In this document: piece by piece, positions 54,231 to 62,854 of the stretch | Numbering within the stretch: the first letter of the stretch is position 1 | Layout of the letters: every line of letters begins with the position of its first letter | The notes under the pieces: generated by a model | Databases searched by the model: none | The model's input: the letters and a program-made list of their open reading frames with translations, nothing else | What the model was told of the DNA's origin: nothing | Translations under genes and position numbers: made by a program | Source: Cellulophaga lytica DSM 7489 | Lineage (GTDB): Bacteria; Bacteroidota; Bacteroidia; Flavobacteriales; Flavobacteriaceae | Assembly: GCF_000190595.1 (NCBI RefSeq) | Contig: NC_015167.1 | Coordinates: 2,960,501 to 3,024,500 of the forward strand | Length of the DNA: 64,000 nucleotides | Reading direction: 5' to 3'

Positions 54231-55103
54231 ATGCAAAATTTTGCTGTTTTATTAACATGCTTTAACAGAAAAGAAAAGTCTTTAGCAGCTTTAGAGTCTC
54301 TTTATAAAGCCAAAGAAGTATTAAATAAAGACGTGGTTATGTCTGTGTATTTAACAGATGATGGGTCAACAGATGGTACTTCAGAAGCAGTAAAAAAACA
54401 ATTTCCTGCAGTTAAATTACTTAAAGGAAGTGGTGATTTATATTGGGCTGGTGGTATGAGAAATTCATGGTCAGCAGCATTAAAAAATAATTATGACGCC
54501 TATTTATTACTGAATGATGATACTAAACCGTATTCTAATTTTTTAGTTGATTTGTTTGAAACTCATAATTATTGTATTCAAGAATATGGTAAAGGAGGGG
54601 TGTATATTGGTGCAACATTAGATGAAGATACTAATGAGATGACTTATGGAGGCAGTGTATTTACTAATAAATTTAAAGGGAACTATAAAAAATTAATCCC
54701 TAATGGAGAATTTCCCCAAGCCTGCGAACTTGGTAATGCTAATATATTGCTTGCAAGTAAGGATGCTGTAGAGAAAATAGGAGGTCTTTCTGATGGTTAT
54801 GTACACGGGCTTGCAGATTTTGATTACACTTTAAAGGCTAAAAAAAATAATATTCCTGTATTGTTAGCAGCCAATTACTTAGGTACTTGCACAAATGACC
54901 ATATAGATAAATACGCCAAGTTTGTAACCTTACCTTTAAGTGAGCGGTTAAAAATGCTATATAACCCTATAGGCTTTGATTTTAAATCGCATTTGGTGTA
55001 TATGAAAAATCATTTTTTATACCGTTTACCACTTGTGTTTATTATGGGGTATTTTAAGGTAGTTTTCCCGAAAATTTACAAAAATAAAATATTAAGAAAA
55101 TAG
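54231..55103 (+). CDS. GT2 family glycosyltransferase (rhamnosyl/deoxysugar type)
   Basis: This 290-residue cytoplasmic GT2 enzyme begins VLLTCFNRKEKSLAAL, with the acidic motifs TDDGSTDGT (near 45-53) and LLNDDTKP (near 98-105) for nucleotide-sugar and metal binding. GGMRNSW and GLADFDYTLKAKK are typical of the WcaA/RfbF-type subgroup, which often transfers deoxysugars. GDP-fucose or UDP-FucNAc made by this locus are reasonable donors but not proved. It stands 121 bp from the preceding gene and 52 bp from wecB. Confidence 0.9.
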   Translation: MQNFAVLLTCFNRKEKSLAALESLYKAKEVLNKDVVMSVYLTDDGSTDGTSEAVKKQFPAVKLLKGSGDLYWAGGMRNSWSAALKNNYDAYLLLNDDTKPYSNFLVDLFETHNYCIQEYGKGGVYIGATLDEDTNEMTYGGSVFTNKFKGNYKKLIPNGEFPQACELGNANILLASKDAVEKIGGLSDGYVHGLADFDYTLKAKKNNIPVLLAANYLGTCTNDHIDKYAKFVTLPLSERLKMLYNPIGFDFKSHLVYMKNHFLYRLPLVFIMGYFKVVFPKIYKNKILRK

Positions 55104-55155
55104 TTAATTTATTCTACTTATAGATATTAGTAAAACACATAGACCATTTAGATAG

Positions 55156-56277
55156 ATGAAGAAAAAAAACCTTATAATTTTTGGTACCAGACCAGAAGCA
55201 ATAAAAATGGCTCCACTGGTTAAAGAGTTTCAAAAATCAGAATTATTTGAAACAAAAGTTTGTGTTACAGCCCAACACAGAGAAATGCTAGACCAAGTGT
55301 TAGATTTTTTTGAAATTACACCTGATTATGATTTAAACTTAATGAAACCAGGGCAGAATTTATATGGTTTAACAGCTTCAATTATTACTGGTTTACAGCC
55401 AGTTTTAGAATCTTATAATCCAGATTTTGTTTACGTGCACGGAGATACCACAACTACTATGGGCTCTAGTATAGCTGCTTTTTATGCTGGTGCTAAAGTA
55501 TGTCATGTAGAGGCTGGATTACGTACTTTTAACAAATATGCACCCTTTCCAGAAGAAATTAATAGAACTGTTACAGGTAGAATTGCAGATTATCATTTTG
55601 CTCCAACTCAAAATTCTTTCAATAATTTAGTTAAGGAAAATACTCATAAAGATAGTATTTTGGTTACAGGTAATACTGTAATTGATGCTTTATTAGAGAG
55701 TGTATCTAAGGTAGATACTATTGTAGATGAAGAAATTGAGAGCCTAAAAAAGACTATAGATTTTTCTAAAGAAATAATATTGGTAACGGGCCATAGAAGA
55801 GAAAATCATGGACAAGGGTTTATTAATATTTGTGAAGCATTAAAAGAGATAGCTTCAAAAAATGAAGATGTACAGATAATATATCCGGTTCATTTAAATC
55901 CTAAAGTACAGGAGCCTGTTAAAAGAATTTTAAGTGGTTTATCAAATGTACATTTAATTGATCCGCTTGCTTACCCAGCATTTGTTTGGTTAATGAATAA
56001 ATCTAAATTAATTATTACAGATAGTGGAGGAGTGCAGGAAGAAGCTCCAAGTTTAGGTAAGCCAGTTTTGGTTATGAGAGATACTACTGAAAGACCAGAA
56101 GCTGTAGATGCAGGAACTGTAATATTAGTAGGTACTAATAAAGATAAAATTGTTTTTGAGGCGCAAAACTTGTTAGAGAATACCTCAAAATATAATGAAA
56201 TGAGTAAGCTTCACAATCCTTATGGTGATGGAGAAGCTTGTAAAAGAATTGTAGAATTTATAGGAAATTTAAAATAA
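55156..56277 (+). CDS. wecB: UDP-N-acetylglucosamine 2-epimerase (non-hydrolysing)
   Basis: This 373-residue enzyme interconverts UDP-GlcNAc and UDP-ManNAc. GTRPEAIKMAPLV opens the protein, and Asp97 (VHGDTTTT), Glu119 (HVEAGLRTF) and His213 (TGHRREN) correspond to the catalytic residues of E. coli WecB. Its last base is the first base of the wecC start codon (TAATG), so the two are translationally coupled and together supply UDP-ManNAcA. A second, more distant epimerase (CapG) is encoded at 61715. Confidence 0.95.
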   Translation: MKKKNLIIFGTRPEAIKMAPLVKEFQKSELFETKVCVTAQHREMLDQVLDFFEITPDYDLNLMKPGQNLYGLTASIITGLQPVLESYNPDFVYVHGDTTTTMGSSIAAFYAGAKVCHVEAGLRTFNKYAPFPEEINRTVTGRIADYHFAPTQNSFNNLVKENTHKDSILVTGNTVIDALLESVSKVDTIVDEEIESLKKTIDFSKEIILVTGHRRENHGQGFINICEALKEIASKNEDVQIIYPVHLNPKVQEPVKRILSGLSNVHLIDPLAYPAFVWLMNKSKLIITDSGGVQEEAPSLGKPVLVMRDTTERPEAVDAGTVILVGTNKDKIVFEAQNLLENTSKYNEMSKLHNPYGDGEACKRIVEFIGNLK

Positions 56278-57488
56278 TGCAGAATCCAGAAGTAGTAATG
56301 ATTGGTTTAGGTTATATTGGCCTTCCAACAGCAGCATTAATTGCCCAAGGTGGAGCATATGTTTATGGAGTAGACATTAACCAGTCTGTAGTAGATACAA
56401 TTAATAGAGGTGAAATACACATTGTTGAACCAGATTTAGGGCAAGCAGTAAAAGAAGCCGTTTCTAAAGGTTTTTTAAAGGCAGATATTAAACCAGTTGG
56501 TGCTAATACATATATTGTAGTGGTTCCAACACCTTTTAAAGATAAAAATGAGCCAGACATTTCATTTGTACAAGCGGCAACATCAGCTATTTTAAATTTA
56601 TTAAAAGAAGATGATTTATATATAATAGAATCCACATCACCTGTAGGAACTACAGAAAAAATGATGAATTTTATATATGAAAAAAGACCAGAATTAAAAG
56701 GGAAGTTAAATATAGCATATTGTCCAGAAAGAGTATTGCCAGGCAATGTTATGCATGAATTGGTTTTTAATGACCGAGTTATTGGTGGTATAGATGAAAA
56801 GTCTACACAAAGGGCGCTAGATTTTTATTCTAAATATGTAAAAGGTGAGTTACATAAAACAAATGCACGTACTGCAGAAATGTGTAAGTTAGTAGAAAAC
56901 TCATCAAGAGACGTACAAATTGCTTTCGCAAATGAACTCTCATTAATTTGTGATAAGGCAGATATTAACGTTTGGGAGCTTATTAATTTAGCAAACAAAC
57001 ATCCAAGAGTAAATATTTTGCAGCCTGGTTGTGGTGTTGGTGGTCACTGTATTGCAGTAGACCCATATTTTATAGTGTCAGATTATCCAATGGAATCTAA
57101 AATTATTGGTACTGCTAGGGAGGTAAACAATTACAAGTCATTTTGGTGTGCAGAAAAAGTACAAAATACAAAGCTTAAATTTGAATTAGACTTTGGAAGA
57201 AAGCCTAAAATAGCCTTAATGGGACTAGCTTTTAAACCAAATATTGATGATTTAAGAGAATCTCCTGCCAAGTATATTGCACAACGTGTACTACAAAATG
57301 CTAATAATGAGGAGTACTATATTGTAGAGCCAAATATACAAGAACATAATGTGTTTAAATTAACAAATTATACAGAGGCTTATCAAAAGGCAGATATTAT
57401 AGTTTACTTGGTAAATCACAAAGAATTTTCAACCTTACCTCAAAGTAATGAGAAAATTATTCTTGATTTTGCTGGTGTTAATAAGTAA
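56277..57488 (+). CDS. wecC: UDP-N-acetyl-D-mannosamine dehydrogenase
   Basis: This 403-residue NAD enzyme oxidises UDP-ManNAc twice to UDP-ManNAcA. GLGYIGLPTAALIA is the N-terminal Rossmann motif and Cys258 in GCGVGGHCIAVDP is the catalytic thiol. The central and C-terminal domains (ALMGLAFKPNIDDLRESP) are as in the UDP-sugar dehydrogenase family. It is coupled to wecB. The uronic acid it makes gives the polymer negative charge unless the asparagine-synthase-like protein converts it to the amide. Confidence 0.95.
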   Translation: MQNPEVVMIGLGYIGLPTAALIAQGGAYVYGVDINQSVVDTINRGEIHIVEPDLGQAVKEAVSKGFLKADIKPVGANTYIVVVPTPFKDKNEPDISFVQAATSAILNLLKEDDLYIIESTSPVGTTEKMMNFIYEKRPELKGKLNIAYCPERVLPGNVMHELVFNDRVIGGIDEKSTQRALDFYSKYVKGELHKTNARTAEMCKLVENSSRDVQIAFANELSLICDKADINVWELINLANKHPRVNILQPGCGVGGHCIAVDPYFIVSDYPMESKIIGTAREVNNYKSFWCAEKVQNTKLKFELDFGRKPKIALMGLAFKPNIDDLRESPAKYIAQRVLQNANNEEYYIVEPNIQEHNVFKLTNYTEAYQKADIIVYLVNHKEFSTLPQSNEKIILDFAGVNK

Positions 57489-57497
57489 TAAAGTCAT

Positions 57498-58562
57498 ATG
57501 CAAAAAGTATTAATAATATATAACAGAATTTGGCCATATAGAATACCTATTTTCAATCTTTTGAGTAAGGAATATGACTTAACGGTTTCTTATTCAATAG
57601 ACAACTCTTTTGATGAAGATGTAGATTTTAAAGTAGTCAAATTTCCTGGGAAAAAATTTTTATCTAGGTTTTATATTCATAATGATTCTCTACATAAAAT
57701 TTGCGAAAACTATGATGTAGTAATTGGTTATGGTGATATTGGATGGCTAAGTCTTGTTAAATTGTTATTTATTAAAAATAAATCCTATAAATTAATACTT
57801 TGGGGAATAGGAGTAAGGGCATCGTACAAATCTAGTTATGGAGAAAAGAGTATTTGGGATAAAGTAAGGTTCTTTTTGATGAAAAAAACGGATGCAGTAT
57901 TATTTTATTCAAAAGACCCTATTCCTTTATATGTCAAGGAGGGTTTTAAAAAAGATAAGTTACACGTAGCAAACAATACAGTTTATGTTGATGAAATAGA
58001 TGAGTCAATAAAAAGAGAAAACTTACTTTTTATTGGCACTTTATATAAGCAGAAGAAAATTTATGAACTTCTTGATAGTTATCACATTGCATATAAAAAA
58101 AATAAAGCGCTTCCTAACCTTGAAATTATTGGAGGAGGAGATGAGTTTGATAACATAACTAATTGGATAAAAAAAGAGAATTTATCTCATAAGGTTTTTT
58201 TAAGAGGAAAAATATTTGATGAGGGAATCTTAAAAAAATACTTTAGTTCAGCAATAGCTTGTATCTCTCCAGGTCAAGCAGGGTTGTCTGTTTTGAAAAG
58301 TATGGGTTATGGAGTTCCTTATATATCAAAGAAAAACGCGATTACTGGAGGAGAGATATTTAATATAGAGAATGGTGTTTCTGGTCTTTTATATGAAAAT
58401 GATGATGAGCTTCAGTCTATCATTTTAGATATATCTGAAAACCCAGATAAATATATTGAAATGGGAAAAAAAGCTAAATCTTTTTATGATCAACATCGTA
58501 AGCCAGAAGATATGGCTAAAGGTATTTCTAATTCTATTAAATGGGTTTTAAATAATGAATAA
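57498..58562 (+). CDS. GT4 family glycosyltransferase
   Basis: This 354-residue GT-B protein begins QKVLIIYNRIWPYRIPIF. Its C-terminal half has the GT4 pattern around LLFIGTLYKQKKIYEL, an EIIGGGDE segment and GQAGLSVLKSMGYGVPYI, which stands in for the usual E-x7-E region with the first Glu replaced. The donor and linkage are unknown. It follows wecC by 9 bp and its end overlaps the next acetyltransferase gene by 8 bp. Confidence 0.87.
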   Translation: MQKVLIIYNRIWPYRIPIFNLLSKEYDLTVSYSIDNSFDEDVDFKVVKFPGKKFLSRFYIHNDSLHKICENYDVVIGYGDIGWLSLVKLLFIKNKSYKLILWGIGVRASYKSSYGEKSIWDKVRFFLMKKTDAVLFYSKDPIPLYVKEGFKKDKLHVANNTVYVDEIDESIKRENLLFIGTLYKQKKIYELLDSYHIAYKKNKALPNLEIIGGGDEFDNITNWIKKENLSHKVFLRGKIFDEGILKKYFSSAIACISPGQAGLSVLKSMGYGVPYISKKNAITGGEIFNIENGVSGLLYENDDELQSIILDISENPDKYIEMGKKAKSFYDQHRKPEDMAKGISNSIKWVLNNE

Positions 58563-59097
58563 ATTCTCAGTACGATTTTTATACAGGAAATTAAAGATGA
58601 TATGGTTTAGAGGTCTTTATGATCTTAAAAATGTAGATTCGACTTTTTATTTGGGAGGAAAAGGATCAATATCAAGTGATTTAATTGCTGATAAATTCTC
58701 ATATGTTGGTAAAAATAGTGTATTACCTCCTAAAGTTAAAATAGGCAAATACTCTATGTTAGCACCTAACGTAAGTATATTGGGGGGTGATCATATTTTT
58801 AATAACCCTGAAAGACCTATTATTTTTTCAGGAAGACCACAAATGCCAAGTACAATTATTGGAGAAGACGTATGGATAGGAGCTAACGTATGTATTATGG
58901 CAGGGGTCAAAATTGGAAATGGTTGTATTATTGCTGCTGGATCAATATTAACGAAAGACACTGAGCCCTATTCAATATACGCAGGTAATCCTGCTAAGTT
59001 TTTAAAAATGCGTTTTAATGAGCAAGAAATTTCTTTGCACAAGAAAATGTTGAAAAAACAAAGCGTAGATATAAATTATACTAAAAATAAAAAATAG
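58555..59097 (+). CDS. Hexapeptide-repeat acyltransferase (WbbJ/LacA-like)
   Basis: This 180-residue left-handed beta-helix acetyltransferase has the catalytic-loop GGDHIF near residue 77, the WIGANVCIMAGVKIGNG coil and the closing YAGNPAKFLK. It would O- or N-acetylate a sugar before export. It is the second cytoplasmic acetyltransferase of the right-hand block. It overlaps the GT4 gene upstream by 8 bp and is followed 4 bp later by capE. Confidence 0.92.
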   Translation: MNKFSVRFLYRKLKMIWFRGLYDLKNVDSTFYLGGKGSISSDLIADKFSYVGKNSVLPPKVKIGKYSMLAPNVSILGGDHIFNNPERPIIFSGRPQMPSTIIGEDVWIGANVCIMAGVKIGNGCIIAAGSILTKDTEPYSIYAGNPAKFLKMRFNEQEISLHKKMLKKQSVDINYTKNKK

Positions 59098-59101
59098 TAA
59101 T

Positions 59102-60106
59102 ATGTTTAAAGGAAAAACATTATTAATAACAGGAGGTACTGGTTCTTTTGGAAACGCAGTATTAAATCGTTTTTTAGAAACAGATATTAAAGAAATTCGC
59201 ATTTTTTCTAGAGATGAAAAAAAGCAGGATGATATGCGTAATACATTAAAGAACGAAAAAGTTAAATTTTACATTGGTGATGTAAGAGATTTTGATAGTA
59301 TTAATAGAGCTATGAAAGGTGTAGATTATGTTTTTCATGCTGCAGCTTTAAAACAAGTACCTTCATGCGAGTTTTTTCCATTGGAAGCTACTAAAACTAA
59401 CGTTTTTGGTACACAAAACGCCATAGATGCTGCTGTTGCTAATAATGTAAAACGTATTATTTGTTTAAGTACAGACAAAGCTGCTTACCCAATTAATGCT
59501 ATGGGTATTAGTAAAGCTTTAATGGAGAAAGTAGCTGTTGCAGCTTCTAGAAATATACCAGATAATAACACAATTGTTTGTTTAACAAGGTATGGTAATG
59601 TAATGGCCTCTAGAGGTTCTGTAATACCATTATTTGTGAATCAAATAAAGGAAAAGCAACCACTTACAGTTACAGACCCTAATATGACTCGTTTTTTAAT
59701 GTCTCTAGAGGATGCTGTAGACTTGGTAATTTTTGCATTTACAAATGGTAATCAAGGAGATTTGTTTGTAAATAAAGCTCCTGCTAGTACAATTGGTGAT
59801 TTGGCTAATGCAATGAAAGAGATTTACAATGTAGATAATGAGGTTAAGGTTATTGGAACCAGACATGGTGAAAAATTATATGAAACCTTATGTACTCGTG
59901 AAGAAATGCAAAAAGCAGAGGATATGGGAGAATTTTACAGAATCCCTGCTGATAATAGAGATTTAAACTATAGCCGTTATTTCTCTGAAGGAGAAACAGA
60001 TATTAGTACTATAGAGGATTACCACTCTCATAATACTACAAGGTTAACTAACGAAGAACTTAAAAATACCTTATTAAATTTAGACTATATTAAGGATAAT
60101 CTGTAA
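59102..60106 (+). CDS. capE: UDP-GlcNAc 4,6-dehydratase/5-epimerase (CapE/FnlA type)
   Basis: This 334-residue SDR enzyme is the first of three for UDP-L-FucNAc. The GGTGSFG loop is at 11-17. In NAMGISK the usual catalytic Tyr is Met134 with Lys138, the hallmark of the CapE/FnlA inverting 4,6-dehydratases. It should give UDP-2-acetamido-2,6-dideoxy-beta-L-arabino-hexulose. It is followed directly (start at the next base) by a small cupin gene and then capF and capG. Confidence 0.95.
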   Translation: MFKGKTLLITGGTGSFGNAVLNRFLETDIKEIRIFSRDEKKQDDMRNTLKNEKVKFYIGDVRDFDSINRAMKGVDYVFHAAALKQVPSCEFFPLEATKTNVFGTQNAIDAAVANNVKRIICLSTDKAAYPINAMGISKALMEKVAVAASRNIPDNNTIVCLTRYGNVMASRGSVIPLFVNQIKEKQPLTVTDPNMTRFLMSLEDAVDLVIFAFTNGNQGDLFVNKAPASTIGDLANAMKEIYNVDNEVKVIGTRHGEKLYETLCTREEMQKAEDMGEFYRIPADNRDLNYSRYFSEGETDISTIEDYHSHNTTRLTNEELKNTLLNLDYIKDNL

Positions 60107-60556
60107 ATGATTGCACATAATATTATAAAAGGTAATTCTCATATAGATGAGAGAGGAAAACTAAATTTCTTTAATGATTTTAATCTTAAAGAAGTTGTTA
60201 GAATGTATGAAATTTCTCCTTCATCTATAAAAAATGTAAGAGGTTGGCAGGGGCATGGTAAAGAACACAAGTGGTTCTATTGCTCTGCAGGTTCTTTTAC
60301 AGTTTATTTAGCGCCATTACCATATTTTTATAATGACTCTGAAAAAGAACATCACGTAAAAGAATTTAATTTAAGTTCTAATTCTCCATCTGTATTACAT
60401 ATAACTGGTGGTTATGCAACTGCTTTTAAAGCAAAAGAAGAGAATTCTAGATTGTTAGTATTTTCTAATTTTTCTGTAGAAGAATCTGTTGCTGATGATT
60501 TTAGATTTTCTTTAAATGAATGGCCTATAAATAATAATTTAAAAACACTACCATGA
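60107..60556 (+). CDS. Small cupin sugar-isomerase/epimerase-like protein (WxcM-related)
   Basis: This 149-residue protein has a single RmlC-like cupin fold: IDERGKLNFFND near residue 17, RGWQGHGKEHKWFYCSAGSF (45-65) with the metal-site-like His pair, and VLHITGGYATAF near 100. Relatives are called 'sugar epimerase' or WxcM-like. It is not part of the classical three-gene FucNAc pathway, because CapF already has its own cupin domain. It could act on an intermediate or make a different isomer. It begins at the base after capE and overlaps capF by 4 bp. Confidence 0.8.
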   Translation: MIAHNIIKGNSHIDERGKLNFFNDFNLKEVVRMYEISPSSIKNVRGWQGHGKEHKWFYCSAGSFTVYLAPLPYFYNDSEKEHHVKEFNLSSNSPSVLHITGGYATAFKAKEENSRLLVFSNFSVEESVADDFRFSLNEWPINNNLKTLP

Positions 60557-61689
60557 TAAAAATAGGAATTACTGGTCAGGCTGGCTTTGTTGGAAACCAC
60601 CTGTACAATACTTTATCTCTTGATGAAGGTGTAACGCTAATACCTTTTGAAAGAGCTTTTTTTTCTAAACAAGACAAATTAGAGGATTTTGTAGCATCAT
60701 GTGATGTAATTGTTCATTTAGCAGCAATGAACAGGCATGAAGATGCCAATGTTATATACAATACAAATACTGCTTTAGTAGATAGCTTACTTACAGCTTG
60801 TAAAAATAAAAATGTAACTCCTCATATTTTATTTTCTTCTTCTTCGCAAGAAACAAAAGACAACCTTTATGGTAAATCTAAGAAAGAAGGGAAGGGTAAG
60901 TTTATAGCGTGGGCCAATAGTACTAAAAGTAAATTTACTTCTTTAACCATACCAAATGTTTTTGGTCCTTTTGGAAAACCAAATTACAATTCTTTTGTAG
61001 CTACATTTTGTTATAAAGTTGCACATGGGGAAGAACCTACAATTATTAATGATAGTGATGTAAACTTAATTTATATCAATGAATTAGTTGCTGTTATAAT
61101 TAAGGCTATAACTGGTAAAGCAGAAAACACTATAAATATTAGTGAAAATGCTTCTGAAGTTAATATTGTTGCACCGCATACCAAAAAGGTTTCGGAAATA
61201 CTTAATTTACTTAAACAGTATAAAAGAGACTATATGGAAAATGGTATTTTTCCTAGTTTAGAAGATACCTTTGAAAAAGCATTGTTTAATACATTTCGCT
61301 GTTACGTTCCTGTAGATCATTACCCTGTAAAATATACAAAACATACTGACCCAAGAGGTAGTTTTGTAGAGATTGCTAGAACTCAAACCAGTGGACAATT
61401 TTCATTTTCTACTACTGTTCCTGGTATAACCAGAGGAAACCACTTTCATACCAGAAAAGCAGAGCGTTTTGCTGTAATTAGTGGAAAAGCACTTATACAA
61501 TTACGTAAAATTGGCACAGATGAAGTGATAGATTATTACCTAGATGGTAAAGAGCCTGCTTACGTAGATATGCCTATATGGTATACGCACAATATAAAAA
61601 ATATAGGAGAGGATGAATTAATTACATTATTTTGGATTAATGAACCTTACAACCCTGAAGATGCAGACACATATTTTGTAAACGTATAA
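60553..61689 (+). CDS. capF: Bifunctional 3-epimerase/4-reductase CapF (FnlB)
   Basis: This 378-residue two-domain enzyme has an N-terminal SDR reductase part (ITGQAGFVGNHLY, 6-18) and a C-terminal cupin epimerase domain from about 250, with the zinc-site GNHFHTRKAERFAV and the YTHNIKN segment. In Staphylococcus CapF the cupin epimerises C-3 and the SDR part reduces C-4, giving UDP-2-acetamido-2,6-dideoxy-L-talose. The length and arrangement match. It starts with ATGA overlap of the cupin gene and is followed 25 bp later by capG. Confidence 0.94.
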   Translation: MIKIGITGQAGFVGNHLYNTLSLDEGVTLIPFERAFFSKQDKLEDFVASCDVIVHLAAMNRHEDANVIYNTNTALVDSLLTACKNKNVTPHILFSSSSQETKDNLYGKSKKEGKGKFIAWANSTKSKFTSLTIPNVFGPFGKPNYNSFVATFCYKVAHGEEPTIINDSDVNLIYINELVAVIIKAITGKAENTINISENASEVNIVAPHTKKVSEILNLLKQYKRDYMENGIFPSLEDTFEKALFNTFRCYVPVDHYPVKYTKHTDPRGSFVEIARTQTSGQFSFSTTVPGITRGNHFHTRKAERFAVISGKALIQLRKIGTDEVIDYYLDGKEPAYVDMPIWYTHNIKNIGEDELITLFWINEPYNPEDADTYFVNV

Positions 61690-61714
61690 TAGTATCTAAT
61701 TAAAATTTAAAAAA

Positions 61715-62848
61715 TTGAAAAAGCTAAAAGTACTTACTGTAGTAGGAACCAGACCAGAAATAATAAGATTAGCATGTGTTTTAAATGCATTAGATGCTAA
61801 CCAAGCCATAGATCATGTACTTGTGCATACAGGACAAAACTATGACTATGAATTAAATGAAATATTTTTTGATGATTTAGGAATTAGAAAACCAGATCAT
61901 TTTTTAAACGCTGCAGGTAAAAATGCAACAGAAACAGTAGGGAATATTTTAATAAAAATAGACCCAGTTTTAGAAGAGGTTAATCCAGATGCATTTTTAG
62001 TTTTAGGAGATACCAATTCTTGTTTATGTGCAATACCTGCTAAAAAAAGAAAAATACCAGTATTTCATATGGAAGCTGGTAATAGGTGTTTTGATCAGCG
62101 CGTGCCAGAAGAAACCAACCGTAAAATAGTAGACCACGTAGCAGATGTTAATTTAACATATAGTGATATTGCTAGAGAGTACTTATTAAAAGAAGGTTTA
62201 CCTGCAGACAGAATAATAAAAACAGGTAGTCCAATGTTTGAGGTTTTAGATCAATTTAGATCAAAAATTGAAGCTTCAAATGTATTAGAAAAGTTAAGTT
62301 TAGAGAAACAAAAATATTTTGTAGTTTCTTCTCATAGAGAAGAAAACATTAGTAACCCTAAAAATTTTGAAGGTTTAATTACTTCTTTGAACCTAATAGC
62401 AGAAAAATATGACTATCCTATTATTGTATCTACACACCCTAGGACAAGAAATATGTTAGATGCAAAAAAAATGGAAACTCATAAAAATATTCAGTTCTTA
62501 AAACCGTTGGGTTTTTCAGACTATAACGCATTACAATACAACTCATTTGCTGTTTTATCTGATAGTGGAACGATATCTGAAGAGTCTTCTATATTAAATT
62601 TTAATGCTTTAAATATAAGAGAAGCTCATGAAAGACCAGAAGCTATGGAAGAAGCTTCAGTAATGATGGTAGGCTTAAACCCAGAGCGTATTTTACAAGG
62701 GTTGGAAGCACTAGAGGTTCAGAAAAGAAATCCTGAACGTAATTTTAGACAAGTGGCAGATTATTCTATGCCAAACGTTAGTGAAAAGGTAGTGCGTATA
62801 ATTATATCTTACGTAGATTATATTAACAGAGTAGTTTGGCGTAAATAA
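61715..62848 (+). CDS. capG: UDP-L-FucNAc-forming 2-epimerase CapG (FnlC)
   Basis: This 377-residue member of the UDP-GlcNAc 2-epimerase family begins LTVVGTRPEIIRLACVLNAL and has HMEAGNRCFDQRVPEETNR where WecB has HVEAGLRTF, a difference typical of the CapG/FnlC branch. It should carry out the last step to UDP-L-FucNAc. The start codon is TTG at 61715. It completes the CapE-F-G set and is followed 6 bp later by a WbuB-like transferase. Confidence 0.94.
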   Translation: MKKLKVLTVVGTRPEIIRLACVLNALDANQAIDHVLVHTGQNYDYELNEIFFDDLGIRKPDHFLNAAGKNATETVGNILIKIDPVLEEVNPDAFLVLGDTNSCLCAIPAKKRKIPVFHMEAGNRCFDQRVPEETNRKIVDHVADVNLTYSDIAREYLLKEGLPADRIIKTGSPMFEVLDQFRSKIEASNVLEKLSLEKQKYFVVSSHREENISNPKNFEGLITSLNLIAEKYDYPIIVSTHPRTRNMLDAKKMETHKNIQFLKPLGFSDYNALQYNSFAVLSDSGTISEESSILNFNALNIREAHERPEAMEEASVMMVGLNPERILQGLEALEVQKRNPERNFRQVADYSMPNVSEKVVRIIISYVDYINRVVWRK

Positions 62849-62854
62849 GCAAAA

